From assembly GCA_903824665.1 (NCBI GenBank), contig CAIJXT010000009.1, positions 124,001 to 188,000 on the forward strand: a stretch of DNA of 64,000 nucleotides. Reading direction: 5' to 3'. Shown here one piece after another: positions 37,201 through 44,458 of this stretch. The DNA comes from an uncultured Bacteroidota bacterium. Its GTDB lineage: Bacteria; Bacteroidota; Bacteroidia; Chitinophagales; Chitinophagaceae. Made by a program: the position numbers and the translations under genes. The first letter of the stretch is position 1. Each line of letters begins with the position of its first letter. The notes under the pieces were generated by a model. That model did not search any database. It saw nothing but the letters and a program-made list of their open reading frames with translations, and had not been told where the DNA came from.

Positions 37201-38110
37201 GACCAACCGCACCTGTGTTACCTGTCAAACCTATCGGACCAACCGCACCAGTAGCACCATCTGTTCCATTAGTTCCCGGAGCACCTGTAGCACCTGCGGA
37301 TCCTGTTGCACCCGGATTGCCAGTCAATCCCATCGGGCCAACTGCACCAGTATTGCCTGTCAAACCAATCGGACCAACAGCACCAGTTAATCCCGTTGGT
37401 CCAACTGCACCAGTGTTTCCTGTCAATCCTATCGGACCTACTGCACCAGTGTTTCCCGTAAGACCTACCGCACCCGCAGCACCGGTTAATCCCACAGGCC
37501 CTGGTGCACCCGTCAACCCTATGCTGCCTTGCGGACCCTTTATGTTTGCTACGATATTCCAAGTAGCACCACTCTTCAAATAGACATCGCCGGTTGCAGC
37601 ATCCTGGTAGTAGTCAGAGTTGTTTCCAAGTCCTGAAGTTGGACTACCTGTACCCGAGTGCCATACATTTCCATTTGCACCCGCCACACCCTGAATACCT
37701 GCATCTCCCTTCACACTGGGGCTATATAAGGCATAAGGAACACTAAGCAATTCAGAACTTCCCATCGAAACGAGGCCTGAACCAAAGTCAATTTCAACTT
37801 CCATGTACTTTGCGCCAAGACCCCAATCGATAGATGTAAAAACACCACTGGTAACAATCCCCATACCGATAGAGAGATTGAACAAACCAAATATATTGGT
37901 TATCACTTTTTGGGTTTCCTGATAGACAATTGTCCCATTCTGAGATAAGTCGTGTATGCCAACACGTACTTTCAAAGGAGTATTTGCAATGGGTTCCCCC
38001 TTAGCATCGCGTGCTATACCCTGATACCTCACTGCTTGCGGTGGCTGGGCATATGCTGGATTCAACAGTAAACACAAGAATGTGATGATCGATAATGCTA
38101 TTGTTTTCAT
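34262..38110 (-). CDS. Giant collagen-like surface protein with BclA-type C-terminal domain
   Basis: 1282 residues from the ATG at 38110; a longer frame exists but the signal peptide MKTIALSIITFLCLLLNPAYA fixes the start. Residues about 22-130 form an N-terminal domain common in Bacteroidota fibre proteins (QAVRYQGIARDAKGEPIANT). Residues about 190-1142 are Gly-X-Y collagen repeats. The last 140 residues (AFADFYALMPGDNAATVAGG to SASLVITRIQ) match, from memory, the C1q-like trimerising domain of Bacillus BclA exosporium proteins. There is no type A sorting domain. Expected: a trimeric surface fibre. Second gene of the CHU_C-collagen-PorP-OmpA operon. Confidence 0.9.
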   Translation of the reverse strand: MKTIALSIITFLCLLLNPAYAQPPQAVRYQGIARDAKGEPIANTPLKVRVGIHDLSQNGTIVYQETQKVITNIFGLFNLSIGMGIVTSGVFTSIDWGLGAKYMEVEIDFGSGLVSMGSSELLSVPYALYSPSVKGDAGIQGVAGANGNVWHSGTGSPTSGLGNNSDYYQDAATGDVYLKSGATWNIVANIKGPQGSIGLTGAPGPVGLTGAAGAVGLTGNTGAVGPIGLTGNTGAVGPTGLTGAVGPIGLTGNTGAVGPMGLTGNPGATGSAGATGAPGTNGTDGATGAVGPIGLTGNTGAVGPIGLTGNPGATGSAGVTGAPGTNGTDGATGAVGPIGLTGNPGATGSAGATGAPGTNGTDGATGAVGPIGLTGNTGAVGPIGLTGSPGATGSAGATGAAGNNGTDGAAGATGAAGPIGLTGNTGAVGPIGLTGSPGATGSAGATGAPGTNGTDGAAGATGAVGPIGLTGNTGAVGSIGLTGSPGATGTAGATGAPGTNGTDGAAGATGPIGLTGNIGAVGPIGLTGSPGATGSAGATGAPGTNGTDGAAGATGAVGPIGLTGNTGAAGPIGLTGSPGATGSAGATGAPGSNGTDGATGAVGPIGLTGNTGAVGPIGLTGSPGATGSAGATGAPGTNGTVGAAGATGAVGPIGLTGNTGAVGPIGLTGSPGATGSAGATGAPGINGTDGAAGATGAVGPIGLTGNAGAVGPIGLTGSPGATGSAGATGAPGTNGTDGAAGATGAVGPIGLTGNTGAVGSIGLTGSPGATGSAGATGAPGTNGTDGAAGATGAVGPIGLTGNTGAVGPIGLTGSPGATGSAGATGAPGTNGTDGAAGATGAVGPIGLTGSPGATGSAGATGAPGTNGTDGAAGATGAVGPIGLTGNTGAVGPIGLTGSPGATGSAGATGAAGTNGTDGAAGATGAVGPIGLTGNTGAVGPIGLPGSPGATGSAGATGAPGTNGTDGAAGATGAVGPIGLTGNTGAVGPTGLTGSPGATGSAGATGAPGTNGTDGAVGAVGPIGLTGNTGAVGPIGITGSPGATGSAGATGAPGTNGTDGAVGAVGPIGLTGNTGAVGPIGLTGSPGATGLAGATGLTGIQGPIGNTGATGAAGSNGTDGATGATGAVGAAGADGATGAAGTNAVVAFADFYALMPGDNAATVAGGTAISFPQDGPSNGVITRASATQFTLPAIGTYMISWQASLSEAAQLVLEINGTENNATVVGRATGTNQVVGNRLITTTSANSVLRVVNPTGNTPALTLTPFAGGSHAVSASLVITRIQ
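34840..37330 (-). repeat. Tandem ~144-bp collagen-coding repeat array, about 18-19 units
   Basis: Each unit codes for about 48 residues: GPIGLTGNTGAVGPIGLTG, then SPGATGSAGATGAPGTNGTD, then GAAGATGAV. Some units lack 3-18 residues (GATGAV variants, one lacking the first half near 35560-35620). Units differ by few, mostly synonymous, bases, as expected for recent expansion or gene conversion. Confidence 0.85.
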
Positions 38111-38126
38111 TTTCTTCTTTTTTACT

Positions 38127-38627
38127 TTATCTTTTGATGAATACCCAACCTCTCTTTTCTGTGTCATTATACTGTATGATGTAGAAATAGGTGCCATCAG
38201 GCAACTCGCCCCCATTCATATTGTCCCCTTTGAAGGCCACATTTCTATTGTCGTAGTTGTCCCTCTTCCATACCTCATTGCCCCAGCGGTTTATGATTAC
38301 AACAGTATTTTCAGGATATTTGATAAGAAAAGGAATCGTCCACGTGTCATTTATGCCGTCACCATTCGGTGAGAATCCATTGAAAAAATCAAAATCAACC
38401 TCCGGCACATCTCGCGGCCTATAATCAGGTTGATGAAAACCCTGCGTCAAGAAATAGCTGGCTGGGGCATAGGTTTCACTCATCACTTCACCTACCGTCC
38501 ACGCAACAGATACAGTTGCCGACGAAAAGTAATCGCCTTGTGAGCCAATAACGGTTCTGGCAAGTGATTGTGAATAGCAGTAGTCGAATGTCGTTCCGAA
38601 AATAATCAGCAGAAAAAGTGTCTTCAT
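38127..38627 (-). CDS. Small exported protein with CHU_C (T9SS type B) sorting domain
   Basis: 166 residues. Signal peptide 1-19; residues about 20-70 (ARTVIGSQGDYF, SVAWTVGEVMSETYAP, FLTQGFHQP) match the segment that often precedes Bacteroidota sorting domains; residues about 80-166 are a type B/CHU_C domain (FFNGFSPNGDGINDTW, NRWGNEVW, LPDGTYFYII). Almost nothing else is present, so it looks like a sorting domain on its own. First gene of the collagen operon; 16 bp before the collagen-like gene. It could act as an anchor or adaptor for it. Confidence 0.88.
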   Translation of the reverse strand: MKTLFLLIIFGTTFDYCYSQSLARTVIGSQGDYFSSATVSVAWTVGEVMSETYAPASYFLTQGFHQPDYRPRDVPEVDFDFFNGFSPNGDGINDTWTIPFLIKYPENTVVIINRWGNEVWKRDNYDNRNVAFKGDNMNGGELPDGTYFYIIQYNDTEKRGWVFIKR

Positions 38628-38697
38628 TTTCTCAACTTTTTTGCCAGATATCCAATATTGAGGGTTGAATACCAGGCTTCTTAATAGAGCAATAAAA

Positions 38698-38716
38698 TTG
38701 CTAATAGCAAAGTTGG
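38698..38716. promoter_or_regulatory. Candidate promoter/operator of the collagen operon
   Basis: TTGCTA-A-TAGCAA is a perfect 6-bp inverted repeat, touching a CAACTTTG box (minus strand, one mismatch to TAnnTTTG) about 80 bases before the first gene. It is the best promoter candidate in the upstream gap. Between 38717 and 39233 I see no supported gene. Confidence 0.35.
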
Positions 38717-39233
38717 ATTATCTTCATCTTAAAGAATTACATAATGATAGCTATCAATTACACATCTCACATGTGCAAGTAAATTTGGTGCGATCTAATG
38801 TCGACTGATGAGTCGCTACCACGCCGCTAAAATCTGTATTTGCTCATTTCGATTGATAGTTTGACCACCATTCAGCAGAAAAGCGTTGTTGATCAGAACA
38901 AGGAATGGAGTCTTAAATAAAGAGTAGGCTAACTTGCAACAACGGTTCCTGGAAGTCCAAAATAGCTTTCATATCCACCCCCATTGGCGGAAAACCCATT
39001 GTTCCCTCAGGCTAAACCGGAAGCACAAATACAACCCGATCTGCACTCTTTCATCGCAGATGCAGTGTTTCAACGAGTCTCATTCATTCCAAAAACATAC
39101 CAGACCAATTGAAAAAAGAAAATAGTATTTCCTCTTAATACCTTTTGGCGCGGTTTTTGTGGCGTAAAGTGAGCAGTTTGTAGTGCCTCTTTTCTAGCAC
39201 CACATTGTCAGGGCACTTCTCCATTTTTATTAG

Positions 39234-39370
39234 GTGTGCAATTTTGCGCACATACAGTAAGTGCGCAATTTTTGCGCAAAAATACAGCTTATCAATACAC
39301 ACAATTCATTGAATATCAATTATTTAAACCGATAACCCAATTTACAGAAAAATCTCAGAAAAGTGCGCAA
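39234..39370. repeat. Dispersed palindromic element, copy B (three sites)
   Basis: GTGTGCAATTTTGCGCAC (39234-39251, palindrome with one mismatch), GTGCGCAATTTTTGCGCA (39261-39278, identical to copy A) and a half-site GTGCGCAA (39363-39370). Spacing of the last two is 102 bases against 104 in copy A at 10362-10473. The rest of 39371-39610 holds only the leader of the next gene, including a CACATT-TGC-AATGTG inverted repeat near 39538. Confidence 0.6.
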
Positions 39371-39610
39371 AAAGTCTGTTTAGAGCACTATTGCTGTATT
39401 TTTTTTCGTCGGCAGCTAACAAAACTCACCACCCCTGACACTACAATCCAGCCCAGCAACTACCCGGACCAACAAGATAGATAGGTTTATTTTCCATGTC
39501 AATACATATTATTCATAAATATTCGTTGACATTCCTCACATTTGCAATGTGTATTTCGTCTTGACTATAGGAGAAAAACAATTAATTCAAAACTTAAAAA
39601 CAAAAAACTC

Positions 39611-41509
39611 ATGAAGAAAATCTTGACTCTATTATTTGTCTTCGCTGCTGTATTCACCAGCAAGGCAACTTTCGCAGCCATATATGGTGCGAGTAGTGTA
39701 TGCATAGGCAGCAGTGCGCTCGTTTACGATTCATCATCGTCAGGCCCTTCCACTGGCGGTACATGGTCTAGTAGCAATATGGCCGTTGCTACCGTCAGCT
39801 CATCTGGTATGGTCATGGGCCTCAGCGCAGGTACTACAATGCTTACCTATACCGGCACTTCAGGTATCAGCACAGGCGTATTTACAGTGTACCCGGTTCC
39901 GGCTGCTATTGTCGGTGGCGCGGCACCTTTCTGCGCTGGCACTACTACTACCCTTACTTGTACTTCCACTGGCGGCACATGGTTTAGTGCAAATATGTCG
40001 GTCGCTACAGTGGGCGTAGCTACCGGAGTGGTTACCGGTGTTACTGGCGGCACTGCAGCTATACAATACAGATATTCTTCCGGCTGCTATTCTCAGAAAA
40101 TAGTTACTGTTAATGCTGTACCGGTGCCCGACTCTATTACAGGGGCGTCATCTGTATGTACAGGCAGTAGTATCACGCTCACATGCATAACCCCTGGTGG
40201 TGCATGGAGCAGCAGCAGCTCAGCTATTGCCACAGTATCTGCAACAGGCGTTGTAGCAGGTATCTCAAACGGTGTAGCAACAATCAGCTACACTGTAACC
40301 GGCCCATGTGGCACTGGCACCCGCACCAAAGTTATTACAGTTACCAGCACTACAAGCCCCGGCACCATTACAGGCACCACTACAGTAGGCACTGGCTTTA
40401 CTACTTCATTATATAATTCAGTGAGCGGCGGCACATGGAGCAGCAGCACCCCATCAGTGGCTACTATCAGCGCAGGTGGCGTAGTATCCGGTATCGCTGT
40501 CGGCACCACAGTCATCACCTACGCGGTATCAGGCTGTAGCGGTCTTGCATACGCTACTACTACAGTTACCGTTACGGTACCAAACTGCATCTCTGGCAAT
40601 GTGCTCTTCACAGGCTCTCCATATTATGGTCCGGTACGTGTGTGGCTCATCAAGTACAATCCCTCTACACTCATGCTTACTGCCTGCGACTCTACCTACG
40701 TATATGCCAGCGGCACCAGCGTTGCTTATCAGTTCTGCGGCATGGGTACCGACTCATTCCGTGTCAAGGCAGCTTGCGACTCTATCAGCTCAGCTACAGG
40801 CTACATCCCTACATACCATACGTCCAGCTCATTCTGGCATTCAGCTTCTGTTGTTTACCACGTATCCGGCACACACGATATAAATAAGAATATCACTATG
40901 GGCATAGGCACCCCAACCACAGGTCCTGGCTTCATAGGTGGCAACGTCACTACCGGTGCCAACAAAGGCACTGCCGATGGCGACCCTGTAGTAGGCATGT
41001 TGGTTTATTGTATTAATAATACCACTGGCGCAGTATTGCAGCACGCTACTACCGACGCAGCAGGTCATTTCACTTTCACCAACCTGCCAGTTGGCCAGTC
41101 TTACAAAATCTATCCTGAAGCTATCAACTATGCCACTACACCCTACCCACCTATCACACTTACTTCTGCAACTACCTCAATGTCTGCTGCACATTTCATA
41201 CAGCACACACTGTCAATGACCATAACTCCAATTGTAGTAAGTGTAGACGAAGTGAATAGCAAAACAACTGGTGTATCTGTTTACCCCAACCCGGCCAGCG
41301 GATCACTCCATATCAAATGGCATGCTGCAAACACAGGCCAGGGTACAGTTACCCTCACCGATGTTACCGGCCGTCAGGTAGTAAACAATACTATCGAAAT
41401 GAGCAATGGCAACACATCTGTAGATCTCTCAGGTCTTAAAGCCGGCCTGTACATCATCAGCGTTAAGGCAGCAGGCATCAGCTACAATGCAAAAATCACA
41501 ATACAATAA
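39611..41509 (+). CDS. Secreted Ig-like protein with T9SS sorting domain, paralogue 2
   Basis: 632 residues from the ATG at 39611 (MKKILTLLFVFAAVF signal peptide); an upstream in-frame ATG at 39542 would hide the signal peptide. Same order as the gene at 28564: four Ig-like modules, the ISGNVLFTGSPYYGPVRVW domain, and a type A sorting domain (VSVYPNPASGSLHIKW to YNAKITIQ). The second halves are almost identical between paralogues. Probable surface adhesin or matrix component. Confidence 0.88.
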   Translation: MKKILTLLFVFAAVFTSKATFAAIYGASSVCIGSSALVYDSSSSGPSTGGTWSSSNMAVATVSSSGMVMGLSAGTTMLTYTGTSGISTGVFTVYPVPAAIVGGAAPFCAGTTTTLTCTSTGGTWFSANMSVATVGVATGVVTGVTGGTAAIQYRYSSGCYSQKIVTVNAVPVPDSITGASSVCTGSSITLTCITPGGAWSSSSSAIATVSATGVVAGISNGVATISYTVTGPCGTGTRTKVITVTSTTSPGTITGTTTVGTGFTTSLYNSVSGGTWSSSTPSVATISAGGVVSGIAVGTTVITYAVSGCSGLAYATTTVTVTVPNCISGNVLFTGSPYYGPVRVWLIKYNPSTLMLTACDSTYVYASGTSVAYQFCGMGTDSFRVKAACDSISSATGYIPTYHTSSSFWHSASVVYHVSGTHDINKNITMGIGTPTTGPGFIGGNVTTGANKGTADGDPVVGMLVYCINNTTGAVLQHATTDAAGHFTFTNLPVGQSYKIYPEAINYATTPYPPITLTSATTSMSAAHFIQHTLSMTITPIVVSVDEVNSKTTGVSVYPNPASGSLHIKWHAANTGQGTVTLTDVTGRQVVNNTIEMSNGNTSVDLSGLKAGLYIISVKAAGISYNAKITIQ

Positions 41510-41533
41510 GCTCAAAAAGCAATAGTATCAATA

Positions 41534-41563
41534 CAAACAACCCCGCAATTGCGGGGTTGTTTG
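41534..41563. terminator. Bidirectional terminator between convergent genes
   Basis: A perfect palindrome: CAAACAACCCCGC, AATT, GCGGGGTTGTTTG. It serves Ig-like paralogue 2 on the plus strand and the gene ending at 41566 on the minus strand. Confidence 0.85.
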
Positions 41564-41565
41564 TT

Positions 41566-42276
41566 CTAATGCAATTTCAAACTGTCAGCAAGCTTTAGCA
41601 GCCATTCTTTATAATTCGCCCGTATCCACATTTTCATTTCCAGGTTACTTGCGGTTCGGGCATAGTCGTAATGCATGGGGTAGGCATACATAAAATACCC
41701 GATACTGTCGCCCGTTAGGCCGGTAAGGCTGGTTACAAGTTCTGGCGTATAGCGGGTATCTATAAATTTTTCGGTTTCTATCCGGGCAAAATCCTTCTGA
41801 AACTGATACGTCCGTTTCGCTTTTCTGGAAAACTGCTCAGCAATCGCCGATACGGGGCTCATTATCGGGGAGGGCGGCCGCCGCTGCAATGGTATCTTAT
41901 ATATGGTAGCACGTTCAGCAGAGTCTAGTTGATACTGAGTCAGGTGCCCCGGCCGCACATAAAACTCCTCCAGCTCATATTCCTTTCGCTCCAGCCCTAT
42001 ATTCATTGTAGCAATAATGACCGACTGCGGTTTGTACCGCTGCAAAGTCACATAGCCAACATACGAGAATACAATAATATCTCCGAGTCTGGCCACAATT
42101 GTATAGAAGCCATTTGCATCGGTATAGGCTACTTGCCGTGTTATTGTATTATATACCGTAACCTTTGACAACGCCAGACCGGTAGCGCGGTCAGTAACAA
42201 CTCCCTGCAATGTTTGTGCGGCCAGCGTACCGGAACCGAGGAGGACAATAAAATATAACAGCAGGCCTATCCGCAT
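41566..42276 (-). CDS. Exported CarboxypepD-reg-like protein
   Basis: 236 residues. Signal peptide 1-20, then a carboxypeptidase-regulatory-like Ig fold (LQGVVTDRATGLALSKVTVY, FYTIVARLGDIIVFSYVGY; about 22-95), as at the front of TonB-dependent receptors but without plug or barrel. The C-terminal half is helical and charged, with no recognised domain. Such stand-alone proteins are common in Bacteroidota; their role is unclear. Confidence 0.82.
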   Translation of the reverse strand: MRIGLLLYFIVLLGSGTLAAQTLQGVVTDRATGLALSKVTVYNTITRQVAYTDANGFYTIVARLGDIIVFSYVGYVTLQRYKPQSVIIATMNIGLERKEYELEEFYVRPGHLTQYQLDSAERATIYKIPLQRRPPSPIMSPVSAIAEQFSRKAKRTYQFQKDFARIETEKFIDTRYTPELVTSLTGLTGDSIGYFMYAYPMHYDYARTASNLEMKMWIRANYKEWLLKLADSLKLH

Positions 42277-42382
42277 TTATAAGTGTAAAGCTATTGCCTT
42301 ACACCGGCAATCAACCTTACACATGCCAATTTGGGTTTATTTTAAGATTTGGAAAGATGATTACGCTTGCACACCATATTAT

Positions 42383-44128
42383 CTAATTAGCAAATACCAT
42401 ACGTCTCGACTCTATTATCTTGCCATCTATAACAAGTGTATAGAGATAGGTGCCACTCATGTTGTAACCATGATCATACATAATCTCGTTTACACCCGTA
42501 TCCAGTTTTATACCTATACGTTGGATTTCGCGGCCGTTAATATCTTTAATAGTTATATAGGCGTCTTTGTATGCCACCTGATCATTTACAAGCACAGTGA
42601 TCATCGTTGCCTCATCCGCCGGATTCGGTTTGTTCTGCAACAGCTCAATTGATCTGGGTTGTGAAATCAGGTTTTCAAATCCGTTGACTACAGATACCTG
42701 TAGCTCTTTCGAAAACATACTTTCAACACCTTTATCATCTACCGAGGCTATACTTACTATCTGATTTCCTGTTGTACCCACCGGAACAGTAAATGAAGAA
42801 ACACCACCCGCGAACGTATAAACTGAGTCCCAATCGAAAGTGGTAGTGCGCACCCCCACCCTATATGTCGGATACCCGGTTTCAGCAGTAAGGTTGACTT
42901 GTAAATTCCCGGGTGTAGCAGTCAGTGTAAAATCAGGTGTGCGCGGACTGATTCCTATCATCCCAGCAGCATTTCCATTGATCAGCGTATTACGAGCCAG
43001 ATAGTTGAAATTTACATAATACTCATCCAGATCGCCATCCAGGTCATTGTCTATACCCAGGCTGTCACCAGACGTATGCTGGCGGTCCATATAGGAACCA
43101 CTGGTCACATTAGCATCACCCGATTCATTAGCCGAGGTAAAACGCATTGCCGTAAATCCTGCCTGTCTGAAAGGAATATGATCTCCGCCACGGCCGGTTC
43201 TGTCTTCGGGTGTCATAATACTGATGGTCATTGGCACCGCCACGAATGGCAGTTGCATCTCCTTGTACTCCAATTTGATATATCGCGAAAGCCCCTTATG
43301 AAATGAATTAAAACCACCAGATGAAAACAATCGAACCTGCGTGCTGTCTATCATCTTAAAACCTGGACAACTGGGTGGCGAGGAGGTATGCCCACAAATA
43401 ATACCTCCGATTACATCATTATTCAACACCGCTTTGATCTTTATATTATGCTGCTGTGCATACATAGTAAACGCGCGCGCCCCATCCAATCCCTGCTCCT
43501 CGCTGGTAGTAGCTACAAATACAATAGTATGTCTGAATGCAAACCTGCTCATTACCCGCGCCAGTTCTACTACCAGTGCTGTACCGGTCGCATTGTCCTC
43601 CATACCCTCAGCTACGCATGCTGTGTCGCAAAGGTCTGCGCAGCGGCTATCCATATGAGCCTCAATAATAATGATGCCTTTGTAGGCAGTATCTGTACCC
43701 GGCAAAACCGCGAAAACGTTTCGGTGCTGGTTCATGCTGCAGATCGCCTGATCAAATTGCAGATAAGAAGGAACCAGTCTGCTTTCATTATTCATGCTGA
43801 ATTGCTGAAACTTTGAAAAAATCCAGCGGCGGGCAGCACCTATACCTCTTGCCGAAGCCAATGTGTCAGAACCTGTATTTCGTGTTTTGAAAGACCGGAG
43901 CATAGTAAGCCAGGCATGAAGCGAATCTGAAGAAACACTATTTCTTATACCAGCACTAATCGCGTCGGGATGATCAATTACTACTGAGGGCATAAACGCA
44001 CCCGGATTATAATTACCCATCATAATCTTGGCAGCAAGAGTATCTGTGCTGGTTATTGAAGTTTGGGCATGCGATGTTATGTCAGCTAAACAAGCAAAAG
44101 ATACTAAAAGGCATTTCAAAATATTCAT
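42383..44128 (-). CDS. Secreted M28 family metallopeptidase with T9SS sorting domain
   Basis: 581 residues, signal peptide 1-21. The di-zinc site is H158 (EAHMDSR), D178 (MEDNATG), E210/E211 (TSEEQGLDG), D238 (LNNDVIGG) and a histidine in GRGGDHIPFRQAGF. A fibronectin-like segment follows (about 400-485), and the C-terminus is a type A sorting domain (LLQNKPNPADEATMI to GKIIESRRMVFAN). It is thus a T9SS-exported aminopeptidase, unlike the periplasmic-type M28 enzyme at 21469-23043. The 330-bp gap to the next gene (44129-44458) is AT-rich and shows no gene or clear promoter box. Confidence 0.92.
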   Translation of the reverse strand: MNILKCLLVSFACLADITSHAQTSITSTDTLAAKIMMGNYNPGAFMPSVVIDHPDAISAGIRNSVSSDSLHAWLTMLRSFKTRNTGSDTLASARGIGAARRWIFSKFQQFSMNNESRLVPSYLQFDQAICSMNQHRNVFAVLPGTDTAYKGIIIIEAHMDSRCADLCDTACVAEGMEDNATGTALVVELARVMSRFAFRHTIVFVATTSEEQGLDGARAFTMYAQQHNIKIKAVLNNDVIGGIICGHTSSPPSCPGFKMIDSTQVRLFSSGGFNSFHKGLSRYIKLEYKEMQLPFVAVPMTISIMTPEDRTGRGGDHIPFRQAGFTAMRFTSANESGDANVTSGSYMDRQHTSGDSLGIDNDLDGDLDEYYVNFNYLARNTLINGNAAGMIGISPRTPDFTLTATPGNLQVNLTAETGYPTYRVGVRTTTFDWDSVYTFAGGVSSFTVPVGTTGNQIVSIASVDDKGVESMFSKELQVSVVNGFENLISQPRSIELLQNKPNPADEATMITVLVNDQVAYKDAYITIKDINGREIQRIGIKLDTGVNEIMYDHGYNMSGTYLYTLVIDGKIIESRRMVFAN

Positions 44129-44458
44129 AACCCGGATTGTTTATGGTGAATGTACGAATTTTTAATCATATAAATTAACTACCGATACGCAATTGTCCCG
44201 GCAAAACACGAAATGCTCTTTAACAAAAATTGGATTGATTAAAAAAAGCCACCAACAAAATCAATTCAAATACTATATGAACACAAAATAGCGTCCTCAA
44301 TCTGGAATTCATCCATTTTCAAGACCTATATTCCACAATATGGATTATATTGTTTCTTTCGTTATTTTTATATCGCTGTTTTTCAATGATTTAATGTTCT
44401 GGCACAGCTATTGATTATAGACAACTACAATCACAAACGCAATTTTCAAAAACAAGTT

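Noticed and set aside
34685..37550. CRISPR-like regular repeats
   Set aside because: The units are long, contiguous, in frame with a collagen coding region and lack unique spacers or cas genes.
34686..37583. A 965-codon open frame on the plus strand, rich in Pro-Val-Ala-Pro
   Set aside because: It is the antisense of the collagen repeats; GGN-rich codons give few stops on the opposite strand. It has no signal peptide or promoter of its own, and the minus-strand frame has signal peptide, known domains and operon context.
39236..39484. An 82-codon plus-strand frame before the Ig-like paralogue 2
   Set aside because: It runs through the palindromic element and has a Gln/Thr-rich, non-protein-like composition with no start signal.
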